DNA from: Janthinobacterium sp. 17J80-10
Lineage (GTDB): Bacteria; Pseudomonadota; Gammaproteobacteria; Burkholderiales; Burkholderiaceae_D
Assembly (NCBI RefSeq): GCF_004114795.1
Contig: NZ_CP035311.1
Span: forward strand, 3,534,001-3,598,000
DNA length: 64,000 bases
Direction: 5' to 3'
The notes beneath the pieces were generated by a model. It was not told the DNA's origin, did no database searches, and was given only the letters and a program-made list of their open reading frames with translations. The translations under genes and the position numbers were made by a program. Each line of letters begins with the position of its first letter. The stretch's first letter is position 1. Positions 18,092 to 28,786 of this stretch are shown here, in pieces.

Positions 18092-18745
18092 ATGAAAACA
18101 GGCCAACTGAGCAAAAAATATATTTTCCCGAATGTTGAAACATTGAAGTCATATGTAATGGAGATTGACGGCGGAGGAAGGGATCTGATTGAGAAATTAA
18201 TTCAGACGATTGCTGACCCAGTCATGATTGAGATTGGTTGCTTTCTTTGTGGCTCCACTAGACGTTGGCTAAATTGTTCGCCTACTCTGAAAGTAATTGG
18301 CGTAGATCCTTGGAGCGATGAAATAATTAATATAGTCGAAGGATATAAATCAGTGGACTGGGCCAAGCCGATATTGGAAAAAACTGGCAATGTTGACCAG
18401 ATGATTGCCGATCTCAAAACTCATGGAGTCTATTTGTCCGCCTGTGCCAATATAAGCGAATTTTCAGACAGATTCATCCCAGTTCGCGGGCGCTCGCCAG
18501 AGGCCCTGTATGACATTGCAGACTGTGGCGTCATCCCCGACATTATCTACGTAGATGCTTTAAAACTGGAAGACGATCTCCGATCCGCCCATGAACTTTT
18601 TCCGAATGCAATCTTATGTGGAGATGATTGGACATGGGGCAAGGAAAAAGGATATCCAATGCGTACCGCCGTCATGAATTTTGCTGCGCAGCACGGATTT
18701 TCTGTCGAGGCAGAGAAAGCTACTTGGATTATTCATAAGCAATAG
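18092..18745 (+). CDS. class I SAM-dependent methyltransferase-like protein
   Basis: A 217-residue protein with a Rossmann-type core. VMIEIGCFLCGSTRRWL is the SAM loop, VIGVDPWSDE is motif II, PDIIYVDALKLEDDL follows, and AILCGDDWTWG is the post-II acidic motif of the Methyltransf_24-like group. It lies in the AT-rich segment directly after the IS remnant, with no clear ribosome site before ATG 18092. A sugar methylation role in the capsule is inferred from context. Confidence 0.72.
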   Translation: MKTGQLSKKYIFPNVETLKSYVMEIDGGGRDLIEKLIQTIADPVMIEIGCFLCGSTRRWLNCSPTLKVIGVDPWSDEIINIVEGYKSVDWAKPILEKTGNVDQMIADLKTHGVYLSACANISEFSDRFIPVRGRSPEALYDIADCGVIPDIIYVDALKLEDDLRSAHELFPNAILCGDDWTWGKEKGYPMRTAVMNFAAQHGFSVEAEKATWIIHKQ

Positions 18746-18866
18746 ATTAATCGGCGTGCTTAAGCCAACAGCAATCACGCCTTTTCCCAATTATCAAAAC
18801 AATTAAATGTAAATCGTACTTGTTAAGTATGGCGCGCCGTCTCCCAAGCAATCTAAAAACATCGAA

Positions 18867-20708
18867 ATGCTCAATTTTCTAGTCGTTGTACCAACCAAAA
18901 ATTCTGAACAATTCGTGCATGAAACACTCAACTCGGTGGCACGACAGGAATTCGGAGTCAATCGTGTGCACTTGCACATTCAAGACTCCATATCTGTTGA
19001 TGCCACATTAGATATCGTGCGGGACTTTGCGTCGCAGGTTGATTGTGGACTAGGCAACAAAAAATTATCAATCAGTTACGCATCTGCCCCAGACAGAGGG
19101 ATGTACGATGCGATCAATATCGGCATGGAGATGACTGGTGTCGAAAATTTCTCCCCTGATGTTTTTTTTTGGCTTAACTCCGACGACATTTTGCTCCCAG
19201 GCGCAATTACCAATTTAGCCAAAACATTTTCGGACCCGGCAATTGAATGGGCAATAGGCATGGCGCTTGACATCGACGAGAATGGCGGCCAGATCTATTC
19301 CGAGCAACATGCCAGAATACCTATCTCCAAACTCAGGAGTGGGGATTTTAATTATGCCGGCTCACAGTGGATAAGAGCAGAATCAACAGCATTCAGGTAT
19401 ACGACCTATTTACAATCCGGCGGATTCGATGGCCAATTTCGGCTTGCCGGTGATTATCAAGTTTTTCTTAAACTTTCATTAATCACCGAACCAGCCTATG
19501 TAGATTATGGGGTCAAAGCGTTTCGAAAACATGCTGGTCAGCTGTCCAGAAATCTTATTGCTTATGAGCACGAACGCTCGAGAATTAAATATTTCTCAGC
19601 AAAATCACATGATGTTGAGTCCGCTTCTGAACCTGAAAAAGCCTTAGCGAAAAATCTTCCGCTCTTTTTCTATCCTGACTACACGGGTGGCAACTCATAT
19701 CAAAATCTTCTTTATGATGGAATTAACGCAACTGGCGTAAAAGACTTGGCATCGCTTGAAGTCATCGGTTTAAAAGAACGCCGCGGCATCTTGCATATTC
19801 ATTGGCTGAATCAAATTATCGGCGACTCACGAGATAAAGCGCTCGAAAATTGCGAACGTTTTAAAGCTGCGATTTCGTTAGCGAAAAAAAATGGTCTGAA
19901 AATAGTATTTACCGTCCACAACATTTCCTCGCATGAAGGAATGAATAGCGACCTTGAGACCGATATTCTTAATTATCTATTTGATGTATCCGCAGTAGTT
20001 CATGTCCACCACGCCATCGTTTCCTATCAAATATTAAATCGCTACGGCAAACTACCTTGGGGGAAGCTAATTATTGGCGAACATGGACCTTATCCAGAAC
20101 CAGCGGAAAAAGTTACCGCTGGAGATTTAGAAAAATTCGACATCGTTGACTCGAATTTGCCCTATATCGCTATCCCAGGCCAGATTCGGCCATATAAAAA
20201 TTTAGGGCTCTTAATCGATCTAATCGATGAGTTAGATAAGAGTAACGAAATGCCCAACGAGATGCTCTTCTTGTTCGTTGGCTCGTTTCATCCAACAACG
20301 TCTGAATCAGACCGGCATAGGTTACTTAAAAATAAAAGAGTACGTATTGCGAAAAACTGGCTAACAGAAGACGAGTTTTCTCGAATTCTGATGAACGCCA
20401 GATTCACGTTACTAAGCTACTCGGATGTTTCAACTTCTGGCGCACTCTTTCATTCGTTATCAATGGGAGTGCCTGTAATCGCACCAGACTTGGGAACAAT
20501 CCCGTCGTATGTGTTTGATGATTACAACGGCTATGTATATAAAAACCATTCGACAGAATCAGCACGCAAGGCGGTTCTGACAATGCTGAGAAAAATGCAT
20601 TGTGACCATAATTCATTTCATGATATGCGCCTGGCGGCTAAGACCTCAGCTCAACGACTCAGCTGGGAAAAAACGCTTCGTCTCATACTTTCAAAAATCT
20701 CAAATTAA
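18867..20708 (+). CDS. two-domain glycosyltransferase (GT2 + GT4)
   Basis: 613 residues. The N-terminal GT2 domain shows FLVVVPTKNSEQFVHETLNSV, APDRGMYDAINIGME and FFWLNSDD (the DxD-type site), as in WcaA-like enzymes. From about residue 300 a GT-B domain follows with ILHIHWLNQI, VFTVHNISSHE, IPGQIRPYKNLGLLI and SGALFHSLSMGVPVIAP. The protein could therefore add two sugars in succession. Codon use and AT content differ from the flanking capsule genes, indicating separate ancestry. Confidence 0.85.
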   Translation: MLNFLVVVPTKNSEQFVHETLNSVARQEFGVNRVHLHIQDSISVDATLDIVRDFASQVDCGLGNKKLSISYASAPDRGMYDAINIGMEMTGVENFSPDVFFWLNSDDILLPGAITNLAKTFSDPAIEWAIGMALDIDENGGQIYSEQHARIPISKLRSGDFNYAGSQWIRAESTAFRYTTYLQSGGFDGQFRLAGDYQVFLKLSLITEPAYVDYGVKAFRKHAGQLSRNLIAYEHERSRIKYFSAKSHDVESASEPEKALAKNLPLFFYPDYTGGNSYQNLLYDGINATGVKDLASLEVIGLKERRGILHIHWLNQIIGDSRDKALENCERFKAAISLAKKNGLKIVFTVHNISSHEGMNSDLETDILNYLFDVSAVVHVHHAIVSYQILNRYGKLPWGKLIIGEHGPYPEPAEKVTAGDLEKFDIVDSNLPYIAIPGQIRPYKNLGLLIDLIDELDKSNEMPNEMLFLFVGSFHPTTSESDRHRLLKNKRVRIAKNWLTEDEFSRILMNARFTLLSYSDVSTSGALFHSLSMGVPVIAPDLGTIPSYVFDDYNGYVYKNHSTESARKAVLTMLRKMHCDHNSFHDMRLAAKTSAQRLSWEKTLRLILSKISN

Positions 20709-20740
20709 TAGTTAGCCGGTAATTGCTATTAGGAATAGCT

Positions 20741-23002
20741 GTGAATTCAATGCATATTAAAAATATAGGTAACATCTATGCCTATGACAATGATTGGCAA
20801 ACGCCAGCCAAAACCGAGCAACATGCATATGAAAAGTGCCTGGGTCGATTTCCCCATGTCGCTGACATACTTTATTTTGCATTTCCTTGGGCGACTCTGA
20901 TCGACAATTTAAATACAAAATCAAGTGGCGCTTCAGGCCTGCTTTTGGCACTTGACGCATTGATTGAATCTATCCCCAAGGGGATTGTTCACAGATTCAC
21001 AGTATGTCAGCACATATACGCATTTAAGTACGTCGAGCTATTTAAAAAAGCTGGCATTACAGAACTTTATTTGTCTCATGCAGAACACTCGACACGTACT
21101 CTAGAGGGAATCAACATACACCCGTTCCCTCTCTATCCAGTAAAGGTCGCAACCGACAACTTTTATGAGAAATGGAAACCCCAGGAGGCGTCGGCACGTC
21201 GCTACCTCTACAGCTTTATCGGGGCGCATGACTCGAAATATTATCGCACTAGCAGTCGCGAAGACATATTTGAATTATTTGGTGATTCAAAATCTGAACT
21301 GGCATACGTTAAGCGTCGAAATGAATGGCATTTCCAGCGAGATGTTTATGACGTTCAAATTAAGGGCAAGGTGGTAAGTGAAGAATTCAAGATAAAACAA
21401 AAACTCGAAGAGGACGAGTATTTGTCCATCTTGCTTGATAGCGTATTTTCCTTATGCCCCTCCGGCTCTGGCCCAAACAGCATTCGCCTTTGGGAGTCTT
21501 TGGGCACGGGCACCATTCCAGTCATCTTGGCCGATGGCTTGCGTCTGCCTGGGGATGAAGATCTGTGGCGAGAAGCTGCAGTATTTGTTCGGGAAAAAAA
21601 AGAGCGAATTGAAAAATTACCAGTTCAACTTGCCGCTCTTAAAAACAACGCTCACGATCTCAATAAAAAATGCATAGCAGTAAATAAATTATACGAAAAG
21701 TATGGGCCAGGCAATTTTGTTGAGGACATAGTTGCTTTAGCCATTAAAAAATCAACTGAAAATTCAGGCAAGAAGGTTTTTGTATTTGACCCTGGATTAA
21801 AGGACTTTCACACTCATCATCACATCATCAACAGGAATGTTGCTGATGTCCTAAAAAAGCACAAGGTTAAATTCAAGGTCTTTGGCAATCGCAATTTATC
21901 AACTTCCACCGCAGAATACGATACGGCGCCTTTTTTCAAGCACAGCCCTTATGAGGACATGCAAGAACTAAGTAACAAAGAGTTCGCTCAAAGATGCCTT
22001 GCATATGCAAAAGATATTGCCGACATAGTGAAGGAGCAGGGGTCTTCGACAGCTGTCATTATTCATACCTCGACAGCATCGCTAGTTCAGGGCTTGGCAT
22101 ACGCCATTAGCCATTCGGATGTGTATTTTTCACATATCGAATTACAATTAATGTTTCATCCACTCTCGTTTAGTGGCGAAAACATTAACAACTCCAGTCC
22201 AAATTACACGAGATACTTAATTGCATTGCGATCACTAAAATCTGCCGTTAAAGCAGCAAAAATTGGGATTTCCATATCGTCGTCTTGCCAGAGTTTTGCC
22301 GGCTTGTATTCCCGAATGTTACGTGAACGGGTTACAACTCACCCGTACGCGTTACATAGCGCAAGCAGTGAGCATCCGATCGCAAGAAAACAACTTGCCG
22401 TTGCGACCAAACCAGACACCTCAACCCAGAAAATCTTATTGTTTTCAGGGGATCTCAAGATCGATAAGGGTATCGCGTGGATCTCAAAAGCTTTACCGGA
22501 ATTACTAAAATCAAATAGTGAAGCGGAGTTCCATCTGCAGTTGGCAAAGCCGCGCTTCCACAGTAACGCGCTAGAAGAGTCAATTATTGCGATCAAAAAT
22601 TTGGCCGAGTCCAGCAATAGAGTTAAATTGATTGATGGCTACATTGATCAGCAAAAGTGGGAAGAACTTTTGGCGACGATGGATGGGCTTTTGATTCCAT
22701 ATAGCCCGGTCGCATATCGCAGCAAGACTTCCGGGATTCTGTTTGAATATATTAGGAACGCAAAAAATACTGCCAAGCTGGTTGTGACAAGAGATACATG
22801 GCTTCACGATGAAGTGACGATTTGGCACTTGCCCGTAATCGACGTAGAGTTCGGAAATACGCAAGACCTGGCAAACAAGATTGGCACTTTCAATAAGCAC
22901 CCGTCTATTGGAGATATCAAAGAAAGCTTTCCGGATTTTTGGAGACAGTATTTTGGGCAAGGGAATGATCAGTTTTTGGTAGCCAAGACCACCGCGGCCT
23001 AA
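20741..23002 (+). CDS. exostosin-like / glycosyltransferase fusion
   Basis: 753 residues from GTG 20741, which has AGGA six bases upstream; ATG 20750 is the alternative. The N-terminal ~350 residues match the exostosin (GT47-like) family with CPSGSGPNSIRLWESLGTGTIPVIL. The C-terminal ~400 residues begin [18 protein letters not shown] and are clearly homologous along their full length to the stand-alone protein at 27548 (shared [29 protein letters not shown]). It is AT-rich, unlike that GC-rich paralogue. It is probably a dual glycosyltransferase of the capsule pathway. Confidence 0.8.
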   Translation: MNSMHIKNIGNIYAYDNDWQTPAKTEQHAYEKCLGRFPHVADILYFAFPWATLIDNLNTKSSGASGLLLALDALIESIPKGIVHRFTVCQHIYAFKYVELFKKAGITELYLSHAEHSTRTLEGINIHPFPLYPVKVATDNFYEKWKPQEASARRYLYSFIGAHDSKYYRTSSREDIFELFGDSKSELAYVKRRNEWHFQRDVYDVQIKGKVVSEEFKIKQKLEEDEYLSILLDSVFSLCPSGSGPNSIRLWESLGTGTIPVILADGLRLPGDEDLWREAAVFVREKKERIEKLPVQLAALKNNAHDLNKKCIAVNKLYEKYGPGNFVEDIVALAIKKSTENSGKKVFVFDPGLKDFHTHHHIINRNVADVLKKHKVKFKVFGNRNLSTSTAEYDTAPFFKHSPYEDMQELSNKEFAQRCLAYAKDIADIVKEQGSSTAVIIHTSTASLVQGLAYAISHSDVYFSHIELQLMFHPLSFSGENINNSSPNYTRYLIALRSLKSAVKAAKIGISISSSCQSFAGLYSRMLRERVTTHPYALHSASSEHPIARKQLAVATKPDTSTQKILLFSGDLKIDKGIAWISKALPELLKSNSEAEFHLQLAKPRFHSNALEESIIAIKNLAESSNRVKLIDGYIDQQKWEELLATMDGLLIPYSPVAYRSKTSGILFEYIRNAKNTAKLVVTRDTWLHDEVTIWHLPVIDVEFGNTQDLANKIGTFNKHPSIGDIKESFPDFWRQYFGQGNDQFLVAKTTAA

Positions 23003-23204
23003 GACAGTCAATGTGCATGCTTTGTGGCCGCGGCGATCAATCTGGGACACTTTCCGTGTTATTGGAATTCCATCGCACAAAGGTTATTCAATGGCAGAGT
23101 ATGAGCACTCAAACTGACACCTTCACGCATTTCTGACAAATGTAAATTAGGGCATTCACCGCCATAATCTACGACTACTAATTACTAAGAATTCACGAAT
23201 TTTG

Positions 23205-23219
23205 AGCTTTACTAAAGCT
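23205..23219. promoter_or_regulatory. palindrome before ugd
   Basis: AGCTTTA-C-TAAAGCT is a perfect 7-bp inverted repeat ending eight bases before the ugd ATG, where no ribosome site is visible. It may be a protein site or a short hairpin at the start codon. Function is unknown. Confidence 0.3.
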
Positions 23220-23226
23220 TCACATT

Positions 23227-24567
23227 ATGAAAATTACCATATTTGGCACTGGGTATGTCGGCCTGGTCACCGGAGCATGCCTTGCTGACGTAGGCCACAA
23301 TGTCATCTGCATGGACGTCGATCAAAGCAAAATTGAGAAACTGCAAGAAGGCAATGTGCCGATTTATGAGCCAGGTTTGGAGGCGATGGTAAAACGCAAT
23401 CTTGCCGAAGGACGACTGCATTTCACGACAGATGCTCCAGCTGCCGTTGCATTCGGTACACTCCAATTCATTGCTGTCGGCACTCCCCCGGATGAAGATG
23501 GATCAGCCGATTTGAAATTCGTATTGGCCGTGGCACGAACGATTGGCTTGCACATGGACGGATATCGGGTCATCGTTGACAAATCCACGGTGCCAGTCGG
23601 TACCGCAGAACAAGTAAGTACGATGCTCTCAAACGTTTTAAGGGAGCGTGGTGTCTCGCATCCATTCGATGTTTGCTCGAATCCTGAATTTCTCAAAGAA
23701 GGGTCCGCTATCGAGGATTTCACCCGTGGCGCGCGAATTGTAATTGGCTCGGAGTCATCGCAAGTACGCGAATTGATGACGGAGTGCTATACACCCTACA
23801 ATCGCAATCACGACAAATTGATGTTCATGAGCATCCGTGCTGCGGAGTTCACCAAGTATGCTGCAAACGCCATGCTCGCCACCAAAATCAGTTTTATGAA
23901 CGAACTGGCTAATCTGGCGGAGCAACTCGGGGTCGATATCGAACAGGTACGGCTTGGGATCGGTTCAGATCCGCGCATCGGTTATCACTTTATATATCCT
24001 GGTTGCGGATATGGCGGGTCCTGCTTCCCTAAAGATGTCCAAGCCCTGGTCATGACAGCAGCCTCGGCAGGCGTCGAGACGCAGTTATTGAAGTCAGTCG
24101 AAGCTGTGAACAACCGCCAGAAGGATATTTTATTCAATAAGCTGAGTCAGGCCTTCGATGGTGATCTCGCCGGCCGCACCATTGCAATTTGGGGGCTGGC
24201 ATTCAAGCCCAATACTGACGACATTCGCGAAGCCCCAAGCCGCGTGTTATTACAAAAACTTTGGGAAGCCGGAGCTAAAGTACAGGCATATGATCCGGAA
24301 GCGATGCATGAGATCGCACGCATTTATGGCACAAGAGAGGATTTGCAGCTGGTCAGCAGCCGGGATGCTGCCGTTGCAGCGGCTGACGCGCTGGTAATTT
24401 GTACCGAATGGAAGCAATTCCGCACCGTAGATTTTGACTGGCTGCGCAACCAATTACGCCATCCAGTGATAGTAGACGGCCGCAATTTGTACACGCCTGC
24501 AGAAGTACAGCAGCACGGATTTATGTATTACGCAGTCGGACGAGGAGACTCTTTGAGAAGAGACTGA
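23227..24567 (+). CDS. ugd: UDP-glucose 6-dehydrogenase
   Basis: Oxidises UDP-glucose to UDP-glucuronate with two NAD+. It is 446 residues, normal for the TuaD/KfiD group. It has the N-terminal Rossmann motif [15 protein letters not shown], the STVPVGTAE and [14 protein letters not shown] blocks, catalytic Cys266 in [10 protein letters not shown], and the C-terminal [17 protein letters not shown]. It provides an acidic sugar donor for the capsule. The 224-base gap upstream holds no gene. GC content starts to rise again here. Confidence 0.96.
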   Translation: MKITIFGTGYVGLVTGACLADVGHNVICMDVDQSKIEKLQEGNVPIYEPGLEAMVKRNLAEGRLHFTTDAPAAVAFGTLQFIAVGTPPDEDGSADLKFVLAVARTIGLHMDGYRVIVDKSTVPVGTAEQVSTMLSNVLRERGVSHPFDVCSNPEFLKEGSAIEDFTRGARIVIGSESSQVRELMTECYTPYNRNHDKLMFMSIRAAEFTKYAANAMLATKISFMNELANLAEQLGVDIEQVRLGIGSDPRIGYHFIYPGCGYGGSCFPKDVQALVMTAASAGVETQLLKSVEAVNNRQKDILFNKLSQAFDGDLAGRTIAIWGLAFKPNTDDIREAPSRVLLQKLWEAGAKVQAYDPEAMHEIARIYGTREDLQLVSSRDAAVAAADALVICTEWKQFRTVDFDWLRNQLRHPVIVDGRNLYTPAEVQQHGFMYYAVGRGDSLRRD

Positions 24568-24642
24568 CCGTACATAATTTCATTTTCAGACAAACCGGAA
24601 TTATCATTCCAAAATCATTAGACCTGAAGAAACCTGCGAAAC

Positions 24643-25761
24643 ATGAAAAAAGCACTGATTACCGGCGTCACCGGCCAGGATGGCTCCTACCTTGCCGAAT
24701 TCCTGCTTGAAAAAGGATATGAGGTTCACGGCATCAAGCGCCGCGCCTCCCTGTTCAACACCCAGCGCGTGGACCATATCTATCAGGACCCGCACATTGA
24801 CAACCAGCGCTTCATCCTGCATTACGGCGATCTGAGCGACTCCTCGAATCTGACGCGCATTCTCCAGCAAGTGCAGCCGGATGAGGTCTACAACCTCGGC
24901 GCCCAATCGCACGTTGCCGTCAGCTTCGAATCTCCCGAATACACTGCCGATGTGGATGCACTGGGTACCTTGCGCCTGCTGGAAGCGATCCGGCTCCTCG
25001 GCCTCGAAAAGAAAACACGCTTCTACCAGGCATCGACTTCCGAACTCTACGGACTGGTGCAAGAAACCCCGCAGAAAGAAACCACGCCGTTCTACCCGCG
25101 CTCCCCATACGCAGTGGCCAAGATGTACGCCTACTGGATCACCGTGAACTACCGCGAAGCCTACGGCATGTATGCCTGCAACGGCATCCTGTTCAACCAT
25201 GAATCGCCACGTCGCGGCGAAACTTTCGTTACGCGCAAAATTACGCGCGGCCTCGCCAATATTGCGCAAGGCCTGGAAAAGCGTCTATTTATGGGCAACA
25301 TGGATTCGCTGCGCGACTGGGGGCATGCGAAAGACTATGTGAAGATGCAATGGCTCATGCTGCAGCAGGATACGCCTGATGATTTTGTGATTGCAACGGG
25401 TGTTCAATACTCCGTGCGCGACTTCATCCGCATGAGTGCCGCACAACTTGGAATAGCGCTGCGGTTCGAGGGATCCGGCGTAGACGAAAAAGCCGTAGTC
25501 GATACCATCACGGGTGATATGGCGCCGGCACTGAAGCCGGGAGACGTGATCGTTGCGGTCGATCCACGCTATTTCCGTCCTGCTGAAGTGGAAACTTTAC
25601 TCGGCGATCCGACCAAGGCCAAGGAAAAACTCGGCTGGGTGCCGGAAACAACACTACAGCAAATGGTCGAAGAAATGGTTGCACATGACTTGGAGCAGGC
25701 GCGCAGCCATGCGCTGTTGAAGCAGCATGGATACAAGGTGCCGGTGGCACGCGAGGCATAA
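24643..25761 (+). CDS. gmd: GDP-mannose 4,6-dehydratase
   Basis: First step from GDP-mannose to GDP-L-fucose (or related deoxy sugars). 372 residues. It shows the [16 protein letters not shown] nucleotide site, [13 protein letters not shown], the catalytic ASTSELYG Thr/Glu region, and YAVAK as the Tyr-x-x-x-Lys pair. It is GC-rich like manC. It is separated from fcl by an AT-rich dioxygenase gene, where the two are usually adjacent. Confidence 0.97.
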   Translation: MKKALITGVTGQDGSYLAEFLLEKGYEVHGIKRRASLFNTQRVDHIYQDPHIDNQRFILHYGDLSDSSNLTRILQQVQPDEVYNLGAQSHVAVSFESPEYTADVDALGTLRLLEAIRLLGLEKKTRFYQASTSELYGLVQETPQKETTPFYPRSPYAVAKMYAYWITVNYREAYGMYACNGILFNHESPRRGETFVTRKITRGLANIAQGLEKRLFMGNMDSLRDWGHAKDYVKMQWLMLQQDTPDDFVIATGVQYSVRDFIRMSAAQLGIALRFEGSGVDEKAVVDTITGDMAPALKPGDVIVAVDPRYFRPAEVETLLGDPTKAKEKLGWVPETTLQQMVEEMVAHDLEQARSHALLKQHGYKVPVAREA

Positions 25762-25844
25762 CGCAGCAATTTAGCCCTTGTTCGCCAGTACAACATCGAA
25801 CCAAAACCTGATCATGAAGTTGATGCGATGAAAACGGGTATTGC

Positions 25845-26510
25845 ATGAATAATGTTTTAGAGAATAAAGGCTTCTGCGGCCCCTTTAATTTGGCAGACAC
25901 CGTTGAATTGGATAGCGTGGTTGAACTAGTAAATTTGCCAAATTTTGGAAAGAAAGACCGTCATGTGGATTTCGCCGTTATCAGGACTATATTTTTAGAC
26001 AGCGAACTGCAAAATAAAGTAAAGGCGTTAGTTGGGTCAGACTGGTTATTGTGGCGCACTAATTTTTTTACAAAAAATGAGAAATCGGGCGAAATCGGCT
26101 GGCACCACGATAAACATTTCCAATCGGGCGATGAGGCAATTGACTTTAATGAAGTTGGCAGTCATTTTTCAATATTGATTGCCTTGAATGACATGACAGT
26201 CTCAAATGGTGCTTTTGAAATTATCCCTGGATCACACAAGCATATCGCTAGTTGGAGTAGGGATACCCGACCATTTCATAAAAAAGAATCGGCCGAACAT
26301 TTCTTGACCGTTCCAGATGATTTATTGGCACTCCGAGAAAAAGTCGAATTAAGCCGTGGCCAATTTTTATTATTTCACTCTGCGACAGTTCATCGCAGCC
26401 TGCCATTTGAATCGGGATTTCCTCGGGTGTCTATGATAGGTAGGTTAGTTAAAAAAAACGTATCCTTGCCCAGCCATCTACAAAATGACCCCGCCGTAGT
26501 GCCATTCTAG
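25845..26510 (+). CDS. phytanoyl-CoA dioxygenase (PhyH)-family protein
   Basis: 221-residue Fe(II)/2-oxoglutarate oxygenase-like protein. GWHHDKHF provides the His-x-Asp pair, and FHSATVHRSLPFESGFPRVSM gives the distal His and the 2-oxoglutarate Arg. PGSHKH is also typical. Strikingly AT-rich relative to gmd and fcl on either side, so probably a separate acquisition. A sugar- or lipid-hydroxylating capsule decoration is plausible but inferred. Confidence 0.8.
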   Translation: MNNVLENKGFCGPFNLADTVELDSVVELVNLPNFGKKDRHVDFAVIRTIFLDSELQNKVKALVGSDWLLWRTNFFTKNEKSGEIGWHHDKHFQSGDEAIDFNEVGSHFSILIALNDMTVSNGAFEIIPGSHKHIASWSRDTRPFHKKESAEHFLTVPDDLLALREKVELSRGQFLLFHSATVHRSLPFESGFPRVSMIGRLVKKNVSLPSHLQNDPAVVPF

Positions 26511-26582
26511 TCAGAAAAACTTCGATAGGATTTAAAGTGACATTAATTCCGATTGCAAGACAACACATCAGTAAAATAGAAC

Positions 26583-27551
26583 ATGAATAATCAAGAAAAA
26601 ATCTTCGTCGCCGGGCACCGCGGCATGGTGGGCTCGGCGATCGTACGCCGTTTGCAGTCATTGGGCTTCACCAACATTCTCACCCGCACACACGCGGAAC
26701 TCGACCTGACAAATCAGGCTGCAGTCGAGAAGTTCTTCCGCGAGAACAAGGTCGACAAAGTCTACCTGGCCGCAGCCAAAGTAGGCGGCATCCATGCCAA
26801 CAATACCTATCCAGCTGAATTCATTTATCAGAATCTGATGATCGAATGTAATATCGTTCATGCTGCCCATGTAGCGGGTGTGAACAAGCTCCTTTTTCTA
26901 GGTTCGTCCTGCATCTACCCCAAGCTGGCAGAGCAGCCGATGAAGGAAGAAGCCCTGCTGACCGGCGTGCTGGAATCGACCAACGAGCCGTACGCGATCG
27001 CCAAGATCGCCGGCATCAAGCTGTGCGAGAGCTATAACCGGCAGTATGGCCGTGATTACCGCTCCGTCATGCCGACCAATCTGTACGGACCGCATGACAA
27101 TTTTCATCCCGAAAACAGTCATGTGATCCCCGCCTTGCTGCGTCGTTTCCATGAAGCCGTGCTGGCTGGCGCAGAAGAGGTAGTGATCTGGGGCAGCGGC
27201 ACCCCCATGCGCGAGTTCTTGCACGTGGATGACATGGCTGCTGCCAGCGTACATGTGATGGAACTCGATGTCACAACGTATAACAGCAATACTCAGCCCA
27301 TGCTCTCGCATATCAACGTAGGCACCGGCGTGGATTGCACGATCCGTGAACTTGCAGTGACCGTGGCGCGCGTGACCGGATTTGGCGGGCGCCTGACTTT
27401 TGATGCCACCAAGCCGGATGGCACGCCGCGCAAGCTGATGGACGTCTCCCGCCTGCGAGCGCTGGGATGGGAGGCGGGAATATCGCTGGAGGATGGCTTG
27501 CGTGACGCCTACAACTGGTTCCTCGCGCACCAGGATGATTTCCGCGGATGA
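26583..27551 (+). CDS. fcl: GDP-L-fucose synthase
   Basis: Epimerase-reductase converting GDP-4-keto-6-deoxymannose to GDP-L-fucose, 322 residues. It has the N-terminal [35 protein letters not shown] (catalytic Cys), YAIAK, and [20 protein letters not shown] with the catalytic His. It overlaps the next glycosyltransferase by ATGA, tying fucose synthesis to its use. Confidence 0.97.
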   Translation: MNNQEKIFVAGHRGMVGSAIVRRLQSLGFTNILTRTHAELDLTNQAAVEKFFRENKVDKVYLAAAKVGGIHANNTYPAEFIYQNLMIECNIVHAAHVAGVNKLLFLGSSCIYPKLAEQPMKEEALLTGVLESTNEPYAIAKIAGIKLCESYNRQYGRDYRSVMPTNLYGPHDNFHPENSHVIPALLRRFHEAVLAGAEEVVIWGSGTPMREFLHVDDMAAASVHVMELDVTTYNSNTQPMLSHINVGTGVDCTIRELAVTVARVTGFGGRLTFDATKPDGTPRKLMDVSRLRALGWEAGISLEDGLRDAYNWFLAHQDDFRG

Positions 27552-28753
27552 TATTTGTTTTCGACCCGGGATTGAAAGAGCCGCAGACCCATCATGACAT
27601 TCTCGATGGGAACCTGGACCGCGTCCTGTCGCAGCGCGGCCGTGCCTGCATATTTTTCAGTCACGTAAATCTCGATCCGAACCTGGTGAAATTCCGCTGC
27701 CATCCTGCATTTCGGCTTAGCCCCTATGCAGACACCGCTGCGCTCGATGACCGTGACTTTGCAAGGCAGTGGCGAGCTTATGCCGACGACATCGCAGCAA
27801 TTATCAGAGAGCATGGCAACCCGGAGCACCTCATCGTCCATACGGCGACGCCGGCTTTGATTCAGGGCCTGGCTGTCGCACTCCATTTGCGCACACTGCA
27901 CTGCCGGTCGCTGCGGCTGCAACTGATGTTTCACCCGCTCTCCTTTGTGCCGGACGGCGCGGCGGCTCCTTCAACCGCGCATGCAAGGTACCTGATCGCC
28001 TTGCGGATGTTGCAGGCCGGCGCGGCAGCAGCAGGAACGATCTTGCATGTATCGACTTCCTGTGAGGGATTTTCAAGGATCTATTCGCGCATGCTAAGGC
28101 AGCGGGTTCCGGTACATCCGTATGCCCTGCAATCCTCGGAGGCGGCTCCCGAAATGCAGCCGGTGCAGCCGCACCGTTCAGGATCCCGGAAGGTTTTGCT
28201 TTTTTCGGGCAATGTGAAACTGGACAAGGGCATCGGCTGGGTCGCGGATGCGCTGCCGCACCTGCTGCAGGCAAGCGGCGGCACGGAGTTTTACATACAA
28301 CTTTCGGATACCCGCTTCGGTGACAGTCTGCTTGAGTCAGCCATTGCCAAGTTGCGCGTAATCGCCGCGGCCAATCCGCGCCTGAAGCTGATCGAGGGCT
28401 ACAGCAGCGAGGCACAATGGAACACTACCCTGTCCAGGATGGATGCCTTGCTGATTCCCTATGCACCGCAGGCGTATCGTTACAAAACTTCCGGCATCCT
28501 GTTCGAGTACCTCAAGCTTGCCCGACCCGATGCCAGGATCATCGTCACCGACGGTACCTGGCTGGCCGAAGAATCCGCGCATTGGCGCCTGCCAGTGGCA
28601 TCTGTCGATTTTGCCAATACTGTGCAACTGGGCGAAATCCTCGCCTCGCTCGATGACTGTCCGGCTGTTGGGAACTTGCCCACAGCGTTTCCGCAATTCT
28701 GGGAGCGGTATTTCCGGCAGGGGAATGATGCATTTCTGACGGACGGGCTCTGA
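27548..28753 (+). CDS. glycosyltransferase (paralogue of the C-terminal half at 20741)
   Basis: 401-residue GT-B-like protein starting [17 protein letters not shown]. It aligns end to end with the last ~400 residues of the exostosin fusion: [57 protein letters not shown]. Translationally coupled to fcl, it is a good candidate fucosyltransferase. That assignment is inference, and the family has no specific name known to me. Confidence 0.72.
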   Translation: MIFVFDPGLKEPQTHHDILDGNLDRVLSQRGRACIFFSHVNLDPNLVKFRCHPAFRLSPYADTAALDDRDFARQWRAYADDIAAIIREHGNPEHLIVHTATPALIQGLAVALHLRTLHCRSLRLQLMFHPLSFVPDGAAAPSTAHARYLIALRMLQAGAAAAGTILHVSTSCEGFSRIYSRMLRQRVPVHPYALQSSEAAPEMQPVQPHRSGSRKVLLFSGNVKLDKGIGWVADALPHLLQASGGTEFYIQLSDTRFGDSLLESAIAKLRVIAAANPRLKLIEGYSSEAQWNTTLSRMDALLIPYAPQAYRYKTSGILFEYLKLARPDARIIVTDGTWLAEESAHWRLPVASVDFANTVQLGEILASLDDCPAVGNLPTAFPQFWERYFRQGNDAFLTDGL

Positions 28754-28786
28754 GTTGAAATAGCAAAAAAACCATTAAAATTGATA

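Noticed and set aside
23040-23080. GGGACACTTTCC sequence resembling an IS end upstream of ugd
   Set aside because: No matching inverted end and no transposase fragment were found, so an IS remnant cannot be supported.
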